Shown: positions 43,570-55,581 of the stretch, piece after piece | Layout of the letters: each line of letters begins with the position of its first letter | Position numbering within the stretch: the stretch's first letter is position 1 | Assembly (NCBI GenBank): GCA_963971405.1 | Contig: OZ020487.1 | Coordinates: 13,861,344 to 13,925,343, forward strand | Length of the DNA stretch: 64,000 bases | Direction of reading: 5' to 3' | Source of the DNA: Psococerastis gibbosa | Lineage: Eukaryota; Arthropoda; Insecta; Psocodea; Psocidae | Position numbers and translations under genes: made by a program | The notes under the pieces: model-generated | What the model was told of the DNA's origin: nothing | Database searches by the model: none | The model's input: the letters and a program-made list of their open reading frames with translations, nothing else

Positions 43570-44145
43570 GAATTGGGCTGATGGGCCGTGGTCGATCTGA
43601 AAACGTACATGAGTTGCTACTAAACAGCCGAGACACTGTGTTAGAAGTGTACGTTGTGCCACTGATGATATCGACCGTGGATGTCGACGAAACGTTTGGA
43701 AGTACACTTTCAGTTCGATTACGGCTGGACCTGGGTTTGAGAATGGTGAAGTGCTATGTGTTCCCAATCGTTTTATATGGTACGGAGGGATGGCCGTTGA
43801 CACAAGCTATATGGAGAACACAATCAGTGCATTTGAGATGTGGATATCCTGGAGAGATCGCGTCCCTAATGCCTAAAGCCGAGTTACTGCTGACGGTTAA
43901 GGAACGGAAACTAACATACTTCGGTCATGTGATGAGGAGCGAAAAGTATCGCCTTCTGCAAGTAATAATCCAAGGGAACATAGGAAGACTGAGGGCTCCC
44001 GGCGGAAGAACATCCTGGTTGACAAACCTGAGGCTGTGGTTTGGCAAGAGCACGACGAGCAGCCGTCTCCAAGTTCAATATTGCCAAAATGATCGCCAGT
44101 CTTCGATAGAAGAGGCATTTAAAGAAGAAGAAGAAGAGGAATGCT
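43570..44145 (+). mobile_element. LINE reverse-transcriptase C-terminal fragment
   Basis: A 193-codon open plus frame includes LRMVKCYVFPIVLYGTEGWP, ELLLTVKERKLTYFGHVMRS and KYRLLQVIIQGNIGRLRAPG, then a poly-E/GAAGAA 3' end. The tail of a LINE ORF2, 5'-truncated. Confidence 0.78.
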
Positions 44146-44499
44146 ACAGCTTCATGCCGTGATTTGTGGTCAGTTTTGGCTGACTTCAGTTTGCGAAACA
44201 TGTTTTGGGAAGGCTCGTTTTTCCGGGCACGCGCCATATTGATTTCATTGATGGCTAGTTTCCATGTGAATGGGACGTAGTGTGGGCGATGCGATATAAA
44301 AAGAATGCGTGCTATGTTTCATGAATTTCCCTTGGCACCAGATGCAGGTCGACTCACTCAACGTTTATGTCAACTAATTCAAGCTTTCTTTTGTCTATGT
44401 TGGCTGTGGAACTTTACGATCTGCTATAATTCGCGCTGAAAGTTATTGCTTATGCACTCTGATGATGTCTGTTATTAAGTCTGCTGTCGTTTCGGCTTA

Positions 44500-44645
44500 T
44501 TTGAAGGGCTTTTTATGGGTGTCAGCCTGGTGGCCCTTTGAACCTTGCCCTACACCAATTACCCTTTCTTCGAACATTATTAGCATTTATTTAGGATTGG
44601 TTTTTGGCCGTTGGCTTACTGGAACGTGTCAAACTACACCGCGTG
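44500..44645 (-). repeat. Interspersed repeat family C, diverged
   Basis: GGGCTTTTTATGGGTGTCAG through TTTGGCCGTTGGCTTACTGG is similar to 30367-30490. Confidence 0.45.
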
Positions 44646-45030
44646 CAAGTGACAGTCTGGTCATGCTTTGGTGGACAATATCCCTTATGTCTAGGGTGGT
44701 TCAGTAATATTGCAAAATATATGAGTGAATATTATCGAACAGAATTGTGGCCCTATTGTGACGCAACAGATATCCTGCTAAGTTTGACTTCGTTACTAAA
44801 CCGCAGTCCTCTTCACCGATATTTTCATTAATTTTTTTCAGTCTTGCAGTTTATTTCAAGCTCAAGATTTTGGCTATCAGTATTATTTTTATTATTATTA
44901 TTATTTTTTTTTGATATGACATACCGTATCTAAAAATCTGATTCCTCCATACTCGGACGTGGCAACCGTACTACATGTATGTACGTTGGTGTGCGGAAAA
45001 CGCGACCTAATACCGTATTCAGCCTAAAAT

Positions 45031-45355
45031 GTGAGGAAGCGAGCATGGTTCAATGGCAGGAAGCTACTGACAATGAACCTTTTAAGAATGCGCTTGCGTC
45101 ACAATATTACTCCGTCCCATTTGCATAGGCTAGGAGGCATTTTGGGCGTCTCCTCTCTACCCTTGTGGGGCAGAAGGGACATATTGTCCTTGAATGCACG
45201 CTTACCTTCGGGTTGGGACATGATGTGGTGGTAGAATTGCAGAGGGAGGATATCTCCACCTATGATGGTTTGGACTCGTTGTTGGCCTGCTCATATAGAC
45301 CGGTCTATCTGATACTTGGTCGCCTCATGGAGGGTGCAGGGCTAGAACTATGATC
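45031..45355 (+). mobile_element. LINE C-terminal region fragment
   Basis: MNLLRMRLRHNITPSHLHRL followed in a shifted frame by CGAEGT and LECTL resembles the R-x-G-H...C-x-x-C...H-x-L-x-E-C tail of LINE polyproteins. Heavily decayed. Confidence 0.45.
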
Positions 45356-45384
45356 ATCTTACTTACTTACTACTTACTCCTTAG

Positions 45385-45830
45385 CGGTACGGCCCGTGAT
45401 GGGTCTTGGCCTGCTCTGCCACATCGCGCCAGCCTGCTGGGTCCTGCGCTCTCCTTCGCCAGTCATTTGTGCCAAAGGTCGTCAGATCCACCTCGACGTC
45501 GTCCAGCCATCGTATCCGTGGTCGTCCCACTCGTCTTCTCACTTGTGGTCCCTTGTGTAAGGCTGCTCTTGTTGTCTGGCATTCTTTCCAGGTGCCCTAG
45601 CCACCTGATGTTGGCTCTCCAGATATCGGCTACTGCCGTAGGTTCCTGGTTTATCGCGTAGAGCTCATCATTTCTACGGAAACGCCACTCTCTCTGTCCC
45701 TCCCTCTAACTCTGATTTTGCACTGGTCCATACACCTTTCGAAGTAGTATGCTCCCACCTTTCAAGCAGCTCCTCGCTCCTCCGAGTCATTACCAATGTC
45801 TCGCACCCATAGGTTCCCTGCTAACAGAGT
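45385..45830 (-). mobile_element. LINE reverse-transcriptase C-terminal fragment
   Basis: Minus strand: YGCETLVMTRR, EREWRFRRNDELYAINQEPT, AVADIWRANIRWLGHLERMP and DTMAGRRRGGSDDL. The same family as 10690-10985. Confidence 0.75.
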
Positions 45831-46273
45831 TACCTATGATCAACTGGCAACATAAACCCTGGCACTGGCCATCACTAAATGTTTAAAAAAAATAAAAAAA
45901 TAAAAAGCATGACATTTCTCCATTAAAAAAAAGCTTAAGAAAGTTTATAAACGGCTATTTAAGACATTGCCCAATACACATGAGCAGATGCCAACTTCTT
46001 CGATTTGTGCCAGATCTATGATGTTCTCTGCAAAATGCATTTGCTACTGTAATAATATAGAGCAGTGAAATTGAATAATAGTAATGACCCCTTGGTATAT
46101 TCGGCTCCAAGAATCAGATGTGAGATGCTGATTCAATGGTTATTTCTGTTCTCTTGCATGCAGAGTTACGTATGTCTGCATGTTCCTAGTATTGTTTGTA
46201 GGATTGATGTCAAATTTAATTTTAATATAATGCATTGTATACTATATGCATTAATATTATCATGAAAGTAAGC

Positions 46274-46423
46274 CAAGGACGGGTACAGGGGGGGGGGGTA
46301 GCTGCCCCCCAAAATTTGGTAAATCTATTGTAAATTAAGTTATTACGCTCTAATTTAGTCGATAAGTTTTTCCTATTTTGACCCTCAGCTACCCCCCCCC
46401 AAAATGGGCTGGATCCGTCCCTG
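46274..46423. mobile_element. hAT-type MITE
   Basis: The ends CAAGGACGGGTACAG and CTGGATCCGTCCCTG are flanked by AAGTAAGC and AAGTAAGT (8 bp, one mismatch). 150 bp; an inverted copy is at 50991-51154. Confidence 0.85.
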
Positions 46424-46431
46424 AAGTAAGT

Positions 46432-47280
46432 AGCCGTATTTATGGGGGGGGATCCAGGGGTTCGGACCCCCCCCTGTCGTCGTGAAAAATTCCATCATCC
46501 ACAAAGTATTTTCGTATACTTTCATTATTTGCCAGTCCCGTCAAAAAGTCGTTTATAAATTAATAAAAAATACATTTGTTCTGTTCTTTCTATATATTTT
46601 CTACTCGTTGTATTCACCAAAGTTCAGTTTTGGTTTCTTAAGCTCTAAGCTCGGTATACACTACTATGGTAGGCTAGCTTATCCCATGCGTCGCAAATCC
46701 ATAGCTACGGTCTTGTGAAAGTCCATTATATACATCAACTCGATTTCTTAGACAGCGCTTAAAAATTGATTCTGTTGAAGCTTGGAGAATAATGGTAAAC
46801 TCTCAGTGAAATAACTCAATTTGTGTATGTTAAGTTTTTTATTTTTTTGATTGTTTTTTGTAAGTGTTTGGATGAGCATAGCTGGAAATAACCGCACTTT
46901 CAATCTCATGTTGTTTGCTGTTTCATTATTTTTTGTATAGGAGTTACTGATCTGAAACTGTGCCTGTAAAAATATAAAACAGTAATAAAATAGTAATTAA
47001 TGTAAATATAAAATATAAAAATTGTAACAAAAGGAAAGGTTGGGATGGTGGTATCACATATGATGGTATCAACATAAATCCGCATTTTGAGGCCTAGCAT
47101 CCGTAGCATGAGCGGAAACTAACCCAGATATTATTAACTTGAACCGGACCTAGTTTTCGCTTAAGTTGGGTCAAGCGTCCTTCCTTCGGTAATAAGTTAA
47201 ATCTGGCACCTCATACCTACAGCGCCCCTGGGCACGCAAAACACCCCTATGCGGACGTAATAGACCTAATGGTTTGCCTG
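46432..47280. other. Unrecognised intergenic DNA
   Basis: No gene recognised. It opens with a G-run and the GGATCCAGGGGTTCGGACCC piece of a hAT-like element. Confidence 0.35.
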
Positions 47281-47342
47281 GGCATTGAATATATAACACT
47301 AGTGTTACACCGTGTAACATAAGTCTTATATATTCAATGGCC
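47281..47342. repeat. Small hairpin-forming palindrome
   Basis: The arms GGCATTGAATATATAA and TTATATATTCAATGGCC enclose an inner pair GTGTTACAC / GTGTAACA. 62 bp in all. Confidence 0.75.
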
Positions 47343-47349
47343 TCGGCTT

Positions 47350-47728
47350 AAGAGGATGTGTCACGTAGAAAATTGGAAACCCAAAATTAAATACTTTTCA
47401 TTTTTTATTTAACTAACTCAGCAAGTTATTAAAATTTTGGCTCATCTAAGTTGTAGAAGACTACTTCGTGCATCATACAATCGGATATTTTTACTTTTCG
47501 GTTTTGCAGTTCTTCCAAAAATCCCTGAATACGCGTAATTTTAGTCCGTTCTGCTATTTATGAAAGAACTAAGGTACCAAAAATATAATATTTCCTATTA
47601 CATGATGCATGAAGCAGTCTTTTGCAACTTCCATGAGGCAAATCTTTAATGACTTGCTTTGATAATTAAATAAAAAAATAAAAAGTCAATAAAAACAGCA
47701 TATTTTGGGATGCTCATTTCCTACGTAG
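47350..47728. mobile_element. Non-autonomous relative (MITE) of the mariner-like family
   Basis: Its left ~240 bp match the complement of 43140-43402 (AGTTGTAGAAGACTACTTCG; GAAAGAACTAAGGTACCAAA) and its right ~120 bp repeat the terminal part in inverse, so it keeps both ends of the family without transposase. 379 bp. Confidence 0.8.
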
Positions 47729-47729
47729 C

Positions 47730-48254
47730 ATGCCCTGTTAATAACAGGATAGCGACACCGCTCACGACATCTCTTGTCTTTTTAGTGCATTAGAAAAATT
47801 TATTGCAATTAGTCAAGATCGTATAAGGTGCTGTTGGCGCCTCATTTTCTTTACGTAAATTAGTGTTCGGAATAATTTGAGTGCTCGGAAGTTAAAAGGG
47901 TAGGGGAGGTTGCGCGCGTTCTTATCGACCTCCGCCTATGGGTTCAAGTACATAATGACTTAACTTACCGATTTACCTCTTTCAGTGGCGACTTTATCGG
48001 AGAATTCCACTTGAAATTTAGTATGACCTGGGTGTAACTATCTTTTTTTTTTTTGCATTTATGGAGGACCTTGATTTTTTTGTTTATGTATGTGGAAACT
48101 TGTAGAAATACATTGCTTCCTGTTGAAATCTGACTTGCAGCAACTTGTCAAAGTGAGCAAACTAATAAACACAGTGCATCCTGCTGCTGCTGCTGCTATA
48201 TTTGATATTCGTTTATATGATTCTTCTTCATCTAATGCCTCTTCTATTGAAGAT
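47730..48254. other. Unrecognised intergenic DNA
   Basis: No gene recognised; a GCTGCT run lies near 48182 and a family I trace near 48090. Confidence 0.35.
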
Positions 48255-48690
48255 GGCAATATTGTAGTCATGATGACTATACTGGGAAATTGTAATGCAG
48301 TGGTTACCCGTTTCCTTGTGCATCCCTATGCCGTTGACTCTTCATTGAGTTCCTCCCCGCCTTCGAGCCCAGTTTCCCAACCCCAGGACAAACAGAAGAG
48401 ACTGTGTTTTTCGCTTTTCCTGGCTGAAGCTCGGTCCCCTATCTGTTCAGTGGCCATTACGCGCTTCCATCTTTACCAAGAGGAGGACATATTAGGGATT
48501 TTCCCGTCTTCGCCTCTGAGGCCATTACTCAGTTTCTGTATAGCCTCCTAGATAAAATCGAAGAAGTCTACACAGTGCCACTGAAGATGTAGATGCTGGC
48601 GAAACGTTTGGAAGGTCGCGTTTAGATCGACCACGGCCTATTCTACTGCTTCATCATGCAACTCCGGCCGTGAAAGTCTTTGTAACTATT
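48255..48690. repeat. Unclassified repeat shared with 11215-11500, and partly with 43640 and 56775
   Basis: 48255-48550 matches 11215-11500. 48560-48690 (GCCACTGAAGATGTAGATGC, GGCGAAACGTTTGGAAG, CAACTCCGGCCGTGAAAGTC) has diverged relatives at 43655-43710 and 56775-56905. GATG...CGAAACGTTT is a common non-LTR 3'-end style, but I cannot place the family. Confidence 0.5.
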
Positions 48691-48699
48691 TAGAGTTAC

Positions 48700-50270
48700 A
48701 CGTGTTTATAAACAAGCCGTTGACCGCATGGAAGCGCTATCCGGAAATAACATGGTTGTCATTAACAATGAGTCCTGTCATCATAGTCGAAGACATATGG
48801 GGGACCGACGAGCAGCGGAAATGCCCCCCTCGCCGCCTATTGTGTTCACCAGAGGCGCTTACCCCGTTTGGAAACTAGACAGCCCGCAAATCCAACAGTG
48901 AAAATGGACTCCTGTAGCGAACCTGTCGTCTGTAGTGGTGTCTGTAGGCTATTTCTGTAGGCTATAGGCCTACTATTTTGTGTAGTGTGGTAGTTCGCGT
49001 TGATCATCAGTAAAACGACTACCGTCCTATTGTGTCCAAAAGTTTGAACTGCTTAATTGCTGAAATTGTGTCTGTTTTGTAAACATATGTTTAGGTCAGC
49101 GATTATGACTGAGTTTTTCAATATTTTTCGGTCTAGAGCCCGTCTAAGTAAGTTTTTTGTTGTTAGTTCATTCGTTTTGTGATTTTTCTCCTGAAAGGCT
49201 CAACAAGTATGTTTATTAACATGTGGTTTCACTATCAAGCCTACACTCGAGCATTTAAGTCCAGTCCCACCATCGCTTGAGATGTATCGAAGAGGAACAC
49301 TGGACAGTACCAACACATGGTGCCGTGCAGTATTCCATACCGAGACTTTTCAATCAATGATGGGAATCTTTTAGCCTATTCGATGATTGTCCTAAAATTT
49401 ATTTTGTAAGGTAAATGTTATGAATCGACGGGCTTCATGCTGGGTAAACATATAAGGTGTAGGACTACGTGATAATTTCTTGCCCCCCCCCCCTTAAGGG
49501 TAAACCGGATGCCCTCGTTACCTGTTATTTGCACTAACTTAAATTTCACAGGGAAGTTCTATTCTAGATCTCTCATTGAAGAGTTAAATAATTATAAATA
49601 AATAAAGAATTCCTCTACATTTTTGATATGATAGTATGTTACCGTAACTATCCCCGAACCCCAACTAAGTTCCATTATTGTGACATTAGCGTTAGTGACG
49701 GTCATAAACATATGGTATTGCAAATCAAAATGGAGAAAAACATTTGTTTTACGAGCAGTTATAGACATGGGTGTAGCTAGAATTGGATCCAGGGGGAGAG
49801 GGGTAGGTGCAAAAGTTCAAAGGTTATCGCGGGTTTATTTGGTTAAAAATATATATATATAAACATTAAAATCGTCTTTATCATATCTAGTTTAAACTCC
49901 CTGCACCTGTTTATTTTGTGTAAATTCCATCAAAGAAACCCCAATTCTATCTAGTGTTAACTCGTCAAATGAAATATTTAGGGGGGGGGGGGACGTTCCC
50001 AGCATAACTTTGTCTCTTTACATGCATAAACTTGTCTTTTAATATGCATAAGGTTGTCTTTTAATATGCAAAAGGTTGCCTCTTAATAAGCATAATGTTG
50101 TCTCTTAACACTACAGAGACCATCCAGTTAGTATGGCTCAGCTGTAGGTGGACTTCGAGATGACCTCTCTGGAGTTGAGGAGGGTGATTTCCCACCGTGT
50201 ATTCTTCCACAAGTTCTAGTTGATAAACAGTCGTCTGGACTGCCCTTCTAGACCCGAAAGAGTCCATCTG
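48700..50270. other. Unrecognised intergenic DNA
   Basis: No gene recognised. It contains a trace of a repeat at 49250-49380 (CAGTATTCCATACCGAGACT, like 13595-13650 and 56520-56560), a C-run at 49483, G-runs near 49981, and a cluster of CATAAAGTTGTCTTTTAATA-like short repeats at 50020-50110 with a period of about 29. Confidence 0.4.
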
Positions 50271-50275
50271 AGTTA

Positions 50276-50409
50276 GGCGGGGATTCCACCAACGTCAATA
50301 GTGATAGTCAATGTAGTTTTGACGTGGTAGCAGACATTTTTAGTATGTCTTTAATGTCTGCTACCACGTCAAAACTACTATCACTATTGACGTTGGTGGA
50401 ATCCTCGCC
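50276..50409. mobile_element. Palindromic Harbinger-like MITE, short subtype
   Basis: 134 bp; ends GGCGGGGATTCCACCAACGT and complement, core GACGTGGTAGCAGACAT present in both orientations. Left flank TTA, right flank TAT. Confidence 0.85.
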
Positions 50410-50427
50410 TATATACCAGCGGGTCTA

Positions 50428-50585
50428 CTATGGCGATCATTATTAATCTTAGCCTGGGATTAAAAATGTAGGGCCTAAACATGATAATTTTACAATGGAA
50501 AGTGCTATTCAAAATTGTTTTTGTTTACATGTTTAACCCTAGGAGTAAGTTAATACTACATACATGTAAACTAATCGCCATAACA
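50428..50585. mobile_element. Short palindromic element (TATGGCGATTA family)
   Basis: Starts CTATGGCGATCATTATTAAT and ends AACTAATCGCCATAACAGG; the interior has AATGGAAAGTGCTATTCAAA. A half-copy follows at 50597. Confidence 0.65.
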
Positions 50586-50990
50586 GGACCATAACAGCCC
50601 TATTATGGCGATTTGGGATTAACGTAACACCAGGGTTTATATAATACCTGGTTTATTTTGTAATGCCCAAGCCCCACCACCGCCATACGCGATACGTTGC
50701 GGACCGGGGGTTCAATTGAAGAACTCGAGATTCGCCATATTGGTGGATCCTTAATGGCGCCAAGTACGAATTTCATACTGGAGACAATACAAAATATCTT
50801 AATTTAGACGGAAAAAAATTAAATAATCTAACTATCTGCCTTGGAATTAAGTCTCTATGGAATTTCGAAGACAATGTGAATGCATAAAGCTCTGAATAAG
50901 AGGGTTAGAGCATCAAGATTGATATGACTAGGTGTTCTTCTCAAGTATTTCTGAGCTTTCGATAGACTATTGTGGGTCTGGGGCTGACCA

Positions 50991-51154
50991 CAGGGACGGA
51001 TCCAGCCCATTTGGGGGGGGGGGGTAGCTGAGGGTCAAAATAGGAAAAACTTATGTAGGATCGACTAAATTAGAGCGTAATAACTTAATTTACAATAGAT
51101 TTACCAAATTTTTTTTTGGGGGGGGGGAGCAGCTACCCCCTGTATCCGTCCTTG
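50991..51154. mobile_element. hAT-type MITE with perfect 8-bp duplication
   Basis: The ends CAGGGACGGATCCAG and CTGTATCCGTCCTTG are flanked on both sides by GCTGACCA (50983-50990 and 51155-51162). 164 bp, inverted relative of 46274-46423. Confidence 0.9.
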
Positions 51155-51162
51155 GCTGACCA

Positions 51163-52648
51163 TGCCTTGCATTTATTGAGCAAGAGAATGCCTTCTAGGG
51201 CAGAACAAAACTTATCTATACTCCATGATTAGGCAAAGTAAACTAGGTTATTACGCAGGAACTAAACTGGGTAGTCAGAACCTACAGAATAGGAAAAGGC
51301 TCAGGCCCCTGATTTCTTTCTTCTTCAAAACTAAGTAGGTCGTCGTAGTAAGGCCTAGTGTTTTTTTATTCAAATAAGTCTATGCCCTACGGGATACCTA
51401 ACTCTAAGGAAATTAGCTAAAGAGCGTTAAGACGAACACTCTCTAGAGAAATGTATATTCGCGCAGTAGGCTATTTAGTCAGTAGTAAATTGTTTGGTTA
51501 GATATGTAGGGAAAATGAAGGACCTTCTGCTACCTCTTCCCCCTTAGTGTAGGGGGGGGGGGGGTCACCCGAACCTATTTCCAGAACTCGCTGAAAATGC
51601 TGGATCTATTCTAATAATTATTGAACAAATATAGGCCTATGTGAACAAAGACTAGACATTATTTCAAACATGCAATAATACAGTAAAATATTTCTTTAAT
51701 TTTCAACCACAAGGTACGATACAATGTATTGTAGGTTCTAGCATAATAAATAGTCTAAAAAAATAGTTGTCATAAATATTTAGTCAGTTAATATAATTCC
51801 TTAACGGAGTAGGGGGAACTCTTTTATATAATGCAATACAAAACAATACTTATGATAAGAGTTGCGAAAATAACACAAAAACAATACTTAACTATAAGGA
51901 GCAGAAATATTCGACTATTTAGTTTAGAGACTCCATAAACTCACCCACGGAGTAAGGACAACACCCCTGGAGCAATGCCTTCACCCCTTTTCAGAAATTA
52001 TAGATTAAGTGAGAATGTGGACTTTAAGGGAACTAGATACCTACCTAACTTATTAGTGAGCCTTAGTCCCATTTGCTGGGATCCAGTAAGAGTTTTGGCT
52101 AGTTTTGCTCCATGTGCATTTTGTCCCTAGCTCATGTAAGTCATGGCTTGATAATCAGCTTTTGTCGAAGCTTCCAGAATGTATATAGCAGCCAGAGGGA
52201 GAGTCATCAATGAGGGAATAATGATGGTTTACATGATACCATCTAATCCCAAATACCCTCTAGAGCCCTCATAAGTCATAGCCCTCTTCTGGATGTGAAA
52301 AACTCGCCCTACATCTGAAGAGTTGCCCCAAGAGTTCACTCCATACGTTAAAGTGGACCGAAAAAGTCAAAAATATACATTTCTAAGCGTAACAGAGTTA
52401 AAAACTCTTCCTTTGCTATAGAATGGTAATGGTGGCCCACATAAAGCATCCACCAATATGGCGGATTCGAGACTTTTCAATTGAACCCCCGATCGCAGCG
52501 CCAATGGTTCTTCTAGTTATTATTATTAGAACTTCTTCGGTAATGCCGCATTAGTTAGGGGTCACGTGACGGTGTTAAAATAAGCCCTCGGGGAAATTCT
52601 TCGAACTGGTCCTTATAGCGTATTTAATTATATTTATTGTTTTTGTAG
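51163..52648. other. Unrecognised DNA upstream of the flippase exons
   Basis: No start exon or promoter can be named. It includes a G-run near 51551 within a short repeat shared with 58710-58790 (CCCTTAGTG, G-run, then TCACC and GAACC-ATTTCC), and a GTCACGTGAC palindrome at 52561. Confidence 0.4.
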
Positions 52649-52866
52649 GGAGCACAGAAGATGGAACCACTTCCGGGACTACGGAGTGCACAGCAGGTGC
52701 CGATGCGTGCCGCGTCATCTTCATCGGGCGGCCGCAGCCCGAGAAGTTCAGCAACAACAAAGTCAGCACTGCCAAATACAGCTTCATATCCTTCGTTCCC
52801 GTGTTCCTCTTCGAGCAGTTCCGACGATACTCCAACATATTTTTCCTTTTTATAGCTCTATTACAG
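52649..52866 (+). CDS. ATP8A: ATP8A-like exon: N-terminal cytosolic segment and M1
   Basis: After a TTTATTGTTTTTGTAG acceptor the frame reads [20 protein letters not shown], then [20 protein letters not shown] and [12 protein letters not shown] at the first membrane helix; donor GTAATG. The exon starts mid-codon and contains no in-frame ATG, so at least one upstream exon is needed. The first ~20 residues ([19 protein letters not shown]) are variable in the family. Confidence 0.93.
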
Positions 52867-53461
52867 GTAATGGTGACTACAGTACGATAGTACCACTATC
52901 AGAACCATCAAGGTTCCTCAGTTCTACCCATGTACATTGCCGGATTAACTATAAATGGGGCCCTGGGCAAAATTGCACTTGTAGGCCCTGCCCCCTGTTA
53001 TGAGGCTTATGACTCTGGCGGCTGGCCGCCTGGCCGCTGGCGGTAGGCGCCCATTCCACCGACCGGCTACGGCTATTTACAAAAACGGTGACGTGGTAGC
53101 AGATATTCAAGACTTAGGTGGCGTTCCCACCGACCTCGCATTGCAGAATGCAAATGACATTGACGGAAATTAGATTTTTTTTTATATAGAAATCTATTTA
53201 AATGTTTGTAGGCCTAATTAACATATCCCATGACGCCATTTTTTAATTTTAGTTTGTTTGTTTGTGATTTTACTGTATGATCATTGATCAATTTTAACTA
53301 TGGCATAGAGGAAAATAAACCTTTCCGTCAATTCTGCAATGCGAGGTCGGTGGAAACCCCGCCTAAGTCTTGAATGTCTGCTACCACGTCACCGTTTTTG
53401 TAAATAGCCCTAGCCGGTCGGTGGAATGGGCGCCGTAGGTTATCATTTGCCGACATTGAAC

Positions 53462-53559
<98 letters not shown>

Positions 53560-55549
53560 CACATATATATCAATGTTTGCCTACAAACATGTAATATTGT
53601 CTGCTGCCACGTACTGCCAATTGGCGCCAAATTTAAAACGTGACAAAGTTTCAAAAAAATTTTAAATTCAATTACGTGCATCTTATTGTTTATGGGTTAT
53701 TTCCGTTGTTTATTTTTCATTTTCTCCTTTTCGAGGGCCCTTGAATGTTGGGCTGCATCCCACTTAGCCCAATGGGTAATCTGGCATTGCCAATGTATAG
53801 GCTCAATAAGAAGGCAAAGAGTAGTTTCACAGCTAGGCCCTATTTTTTACATAACATAACATTGAATTCTACAATAGCTTGCCAAAGCCTTATTTACGTT
53901 CTTAAGTAGCCTCTGTTGATGGAGGCATTGACCATAAACACAGTGCTTCTTATGGGTTAGTAGTAGTATGGTTGGACACAGTCCCAGGCCACGGTGTCGG
54001 CCCATAGGACAGGGGACCTCCTGATTATAGTGGATTCCGAACCACTTGGGAAACACAGTGAAGTCACACGATTAGTTCGGAGGTGACAAGGACAAGTCCT
54101 ACCATGTTTCCCTCCCTACCGGCACTGTGCACACTGCCAAGTTATCTGCATCTTTGAACCTGCTCTGGTCCGCTGGATTCAACTTGGTAAGGCGGCCGGC
54201 GCTTCTTATGGGTACTTGACTTTTCTATTTTAAAAGATTAATCGCGTACAAACAATTTAATGAATGTATCCGATTTACCTCTTCAATCGCCTCACTAAGT
54301 GATCTAATTGGTACATGTGTCGAGTTACGACTCGCCTCCGATCGCAGGTGTGTAGAGACTCGCAAAAGTACAAGCACGCTAACACCTTGCCAGTCGCTTA
54401 CAGTCCTACCTCTCTGACAACATTGTGCATCCAATATACTGCTATGTTTGAAGGCTTCAATGACCGTGTGCATGATGGAAATTTCCAGTAACCTCAGCTT
54501 GTCCATTATCGCTTGCACATCGAGAACGTGTGCTTGCTTGCCAATGGCCAAAAATAATCCGGTAACAATACCAAGCCATGGTTTCATTGGGATTGGGCTA
54601 AGTCCATAAAAAGCCCTTCATAGAATTGAAAAAAAAAGTTGTCGTGTGACAGATTCATCTTTTCTCATTCGTGATTTTATACTGGAAAATATGATCTGTA
54701 GGCCTATATAGCCTTGATGTGACCTTAGGCATAATAATAATTAAAAAAATGAAGTCTGTATTGACAAAAAAAAATTATGTAGATACGGCGAGATTAGGGC
54801 CTATGGCCCTCTCTTACACCTAACTGTACATATCAACGATAGTTTAATTGAAATCTAATTTTGTAAACTACATTCTTACAGAATATCAGTGATATTCCAT
54901 TCCATTCAAGATAACAGTCACACTAATTCACATTCGCTAGCATCTACAGTACGTTACGGTTTTAGGCTTGAAACGAAATAGTACAGCCTGTTGGACTATC
55001 GGGGACAGTAATAAATAATATAATATAATTTTTATTAGATTCTCATGAATAGGAAGTACTCTTGCCTAAGCCTAAGACTTCAAAACGGTTGTTCCAGTGC
55101 TTTTTAAATTTTAATGTAAAGCTTGATCCGTGGGAATCCACGTAAGTTATTATTGATCTGTAAAAGTAAATCGTATACTTGGAAATGATAGCGTGACGCG
55201 GACTCTGGCAATTATTTACAAGATTGCGTACTACTAGATACAATTTTTATGTTTACCCTTAGATTATCATAGATTTGTGGGAGGGAATAAAACTGAACCG
55301 AGACCGTCTGTGAATACATTAAACCTACATTGTGTCCCGTTCTGCTTTCTATTGAATGGAATGTTAAACAGTGGTATTGATTATGGGACAGTAGATGTAC
55401 AGTAGCGTAGGCTAAGCAGCCATTGTTGCTTTCCAATTTATACGTAGTATAAGGAAAGCTTTGTGATGGTCGAAATTTTCGATTCCGAGATTTCAACGGA
55501 TTTACACGTTTTGAGGTCCCAGGAACCCAAAAAAGTGGTTTTTACGAAA

Positions 55550-55581
<32 letters not shown>

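Larger units (their letters stand above)
52935..53788. mobile_element. CAGTGCCGGATTAA-type element carrying a MITE
   Basis: CATTGCCGGATTAACTATAA with GGGGCCCTGGGCAAAATTGC at the left and CCCAATGGGTAATCTGGCAT at the right resemble the ends of 22911-23238. A Harbinger-like MITE (53046-53434) and a TA repeat lie inside. In the first flippase intron of the window. Confidence 0.55.

Noticed and set aside
48059-48551. 153-codon frame with an Ala run
   Set aside because: The Ala run is a GCT repeat and the rest lies in a repeat shared with 11215-11500 whose frame is not kept there.
52561-52570. GTCACGTGAC as an E-box promoter element for the flippase
   Set aside because: A 10-bp palindrome alone is weak evidence; the next exon begins with an acceptor, not a transcription start, and the same motif occurs at about 21673.
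53328-53681. Tyr/Ile-rich frames over the TA repeat
   Set aside because: Translation of a microsatellite plus a MITE end.
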